From NCBI GenBank assembly GCA_019417325.1, contig DXVO01000030.1:1-64000 (forward strand): DNA of 64,000 nucleotides, in the 5' to 3' direction. The notes under the pieces are model-generated. The model ran no database searches. It was given only the letters and a program-made list of their open reading frames with translations, and was not told where the DNA came from. The first letter of the stretch is position 1, and each line of letters begins with the position of its first letter. Position numbers and translations under genes: made by a program. Source of the DNA: Parabacteroides sp. GTDB lineage: Bacteria; Bacteroidota; Bacteroidia; Bacteroidales; Tannerellaceae. Shown here in pieces: positions 62,406-64,000 of this stretch.

Positions 62406-63686
62406 ATGAAAAGAGACAATATCATTTTCGACATCATTGAGAAGGAACATCAGCGCCAGTTGAAAGGCATCGAATTGATTGCTTCCGAAAATTTTGTAAG
62501 CGACCAGGTAATGCAGGCCATGGGAAGCTGTCTGACAAACAAATACGCAGAAGGTTATCCCGGCAAACGCTATTATGGAGGTTGTGAAGTTGTAGACCAA
62601 AGCGAAACTATCGCTATCGAACGCTTGAAACAAATCTTCAATGCAGAATGGGCCAACGTACAGCCTCACTCCGGTGCACAGGCTAACGCAGCCGTATTTT
62701 TAGCCGTTTTAAATCCGGGTGATACTTTCCTCGGACTGAACCTGTCGCACGGCGGACACCTTTCTCACGGTTCTCCTGTAAACAGTTCGGGTATCCTGTA
62801 CAAAGCAACTGAATATAATGTAAAAGAAGATACCGGACGTGTAGACTACGACCAGATGGAAGAAGTGGCATTGCGCGAAAAACCGAAATTGATTGTCGGT
62901 GGCGGTTCTGCTTATTCACGTGAATGGGATTACAAAAGGATGCGTGAAATCGCAGACAAGGTTGGTGCTTTGCTGATGATCGACATGGCACACCCTGCCG
63001 GTTTGATTGCTGCCGGTTTGCTGAATAACCCGCTACAATATGCTCATATCGTAACTTCTACAACTCATAAAACATTGCGCGGCCCGCGTGGCGGTATCAT
63101 CCTGTTGGGTAAAGATTTCGAAAACCCGTGGGGAAAGAAAACACCAAAGGGCGAAATCAAAAAGATGTCCCAGTTATTGGATTCTGCCGTATTCCCGGGT
63201 ATCCAGGGTGGTCCGCTGGAACACGTAATTGCTGCTAAAGCGGTTGCTTTCGGCGAAGCATTGGAACCGGAATATAAAACATACCAGGCTCAGGTTAAGG
63301 CGAACGCTGCTGCTATGGCAAAAGCATTTATCGACAAGGGATACAAAATCATCTCCGATGGTACCGATAACCACAGCATGCTGATCGACCTGCGCAAAAA
63401 ATTCCCTGAACTGACAGGTAAAATTGCAGAAAAAGCATTGGTTGCTGCCGATATCACAGTAAACAAGAATATGGTTCCTTTCGACAGTCGTTCGGCATTC
63501 CAGACTTCCGGAATCCGTGTCGGCACTCCGGCTATCACGACACGTGGTGCCAAAGAACCGTTGATGGCTGAAATCGTTGAAATGATCGACACTGTTTTGT
63601 CTGCTCCCGAATGTGACAAGACGATCTCTTCTGTCCGCGAAAAAGTAAATAGTATCATGAAAGAATATCCGATCTTCGCTTGGTAA
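62406..63686 (+). CDS. glyA: Serine hydroxymethyltransferase
   Basis: 426 residues, full length. Interconverts serine and glycine with tetrahydrofolate in one-carbon metabolism. PLP-binding Lys222 is in TSTTHKTLRGPRGG; NKYAEGYPGKRYYGGCE and DMAHPAGLIAAG are also family signatures. A -7 element TAATTTTG (62344-62351) lies 54 bases before the start, and a terminator follows. Cytosolic housekeeping enzyme. Confidence 0.97.
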   Translation: MKRDNIIFDIIEKEHQRQLKGIELIASENFVSDQVMQAMGSCLTNKYAEGYPGKRYYGGCEVVDQSETIAIERLKQIFNAEWANVQPHSGAQANAAVFLAVLNPGDTFLGLNLSHGGHLSHGSPVNSSGILYKATEYNVKEDTGRVDYDQMEEVALREKPKLIVGGGSAYSREWDYKRMREIADKVGALLMIDMAHPAGLIAAGLLNNPLQYAHIVTSTTHKTLRGPRGGIILLGKDFENPWGKKTPKGEIKKMSQLLDSAVFPGIQGGPLEHVIAAKAVAFGEALEPEYKTYQAQVKANAAAMAKAFIDKGYKIISDGTDNHSMLIDLRKKFPELTGKIAEKALVAADITVNKNMVPFDSRSAFQTSGIRVGTPAITTRGAKEPLMAEIVEMIDTVLSAPECDKTISSVREKVNSIMKEYPIFAW

Positions 63687-63701
63687 GATCAGACTTCATA
63701 C

Positions 63702-63767
63702 AAAATGGAAAATTGGGAGTTGGCAGCTTTGCATCAGGCAGGGTTCCGGTTTCCGGTTTTCCATTTT
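63702..63767 (+). terminator. Terminator after glyA
   Basis: AAAATGGAAAA (63702-63712) pairs perfectly with TTTTCCATTTT (63757-63767), followed by TCTTTATT. Confidence 0.6.
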
Positions 63768-63808
63768 TCTTTATTATTAAACACCAATTATTAATCATCA
63801 TTATCTAA

Positions 63809-64000
63809 ATGAAAAAGCTTGTTTCCATGTGTGCTGGCGCAGCACTTTGTATACTTGCGTCATGTAGCGAAGGAACGGTTAAAGAGATGCCTTACAACCA
63901 GGGTATCAATGTAATTCCTACGCCTGTAAGCCTCGTGCAAAACGATGGTAGTTTCAAACTAAACAAAAACACAGTTATCTCTGCTCCTACACCTGAAGTA
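63809..64000 (+). CDS. Beta-N-acetylhexosaminidase, 5' end (GH20)
   Basis: 64 codons before the window ends. Signal with lipobox ILASC (Cys 19), then INVIPTPVSLVQNDGSFKLNKNTVI, the typical start of the GH20b domain. Likely an exported hexosaminidase acting on host or bacterial aminosugars. The catalytic domain lies beyond the window, so the assignment rests on the N-terminal domain only. Confidence 0.75.
   Translation, partial: MKKLVSMCAGAALCILASCSEGTVKEMPYNQGINVIPTPVSLVQNDGSFKLNKNTVISAPTPEV

Noticed and set aside
1..64000. tRNA, rRNA or known riboswitches
   Set aside because: No cloverleaf-like or conserved RNA sequence was recognised in any intergenic stretch, including upstream of glyA; a covariance-model search was not possible.

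Overview
The window comes from a member of the Bacteroidales, most like Parabacteroides or Bacteroides. The basis is the many TAnnTTTG promoter elements (the -7 box of this order), the weak ribosome binding sites, TonB receptors with carboxypeptidase-regulatory-like N-termini, a FimB/Mfa2-type fimbrial operon, Bacteroides-type tyrosine recombinases and many Bacteroidales-specific DUF families. No rRNA, tRNA or CRISPR array was seen. Family names were assigned by reading the sequence and were not confirmed by search.

Layout. 1-700: AraC-regulator remnant and gene debris. 722-3433: small His/Cys-rich protein and a TonB receptor with a Cys-x-x-Cys plug. 3474-10350: two paralogous modules, each a 44-residue peptide gene followed by a fimbrillin-like lipoprotein. 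Each module sits behind a ~300-bp segment bounded by perfect or near-perfect inverted repeats and holding one TAnnTTTG element. The promoter points toward the genes in the first module and away in the second, as expected of invertible phase-variable promoters. A small DUF4373/DUF4248-type cluster follows. 10579-18515: fimbrial operon (DUF3575, DUF3868/OmpA-like, FimB/Mfa2, DUF4906 tip), a third inverted-repeat promoter segment apparently OFF, and a tyrosine recombinase. 18798-27611: propeller lipoprotein, AraC regulator, and an RND efflux operon with a DUF4251 gene.

27704-39539 is the least conventional block. It holds amidase, holin-like protein, membrane-anchored protein and muramidase genes like a phage lysis cassette, but no phage structural genes. 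Next to them are two DUF2589-type proteins, several signal-less unknown proteins, a zinc ribbon, two stand-alone LytTR DNA-binding proteins around a divergent promoter with 21-bp-period direct repeats, two solute-binding-type lipoproteins (one fused to a legumain-like C13 protease), a membrane protein and a triple-repeat beta-trefoil protein. I infer one regulated envelope-sensing and lysis or release system. This is the best candidate for an undescribed system here.

39556-50481: RibD-like protein, M16 peptidase, SAP-domain protein, metal-exporting P-type ATPase with a Fur-family regulator under a TGCAACC-C-GGTTGCA palindrome, MsrAB, and a soluble hybrid kinase with a separate Hpt protein. 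50684-60376: an operon with a TonB receptor, DUF4876, DUF6850, OB-fold-like protein, PepSY-type membrane protein, ABC ATPase, permease and DUF4857, probably metal or metal-chelate uptake. 60424-64000: Gfo/Idh/MocA oxidoreductase, DUF4890 protein, glyA and the start of a beta-hexosaminidase.
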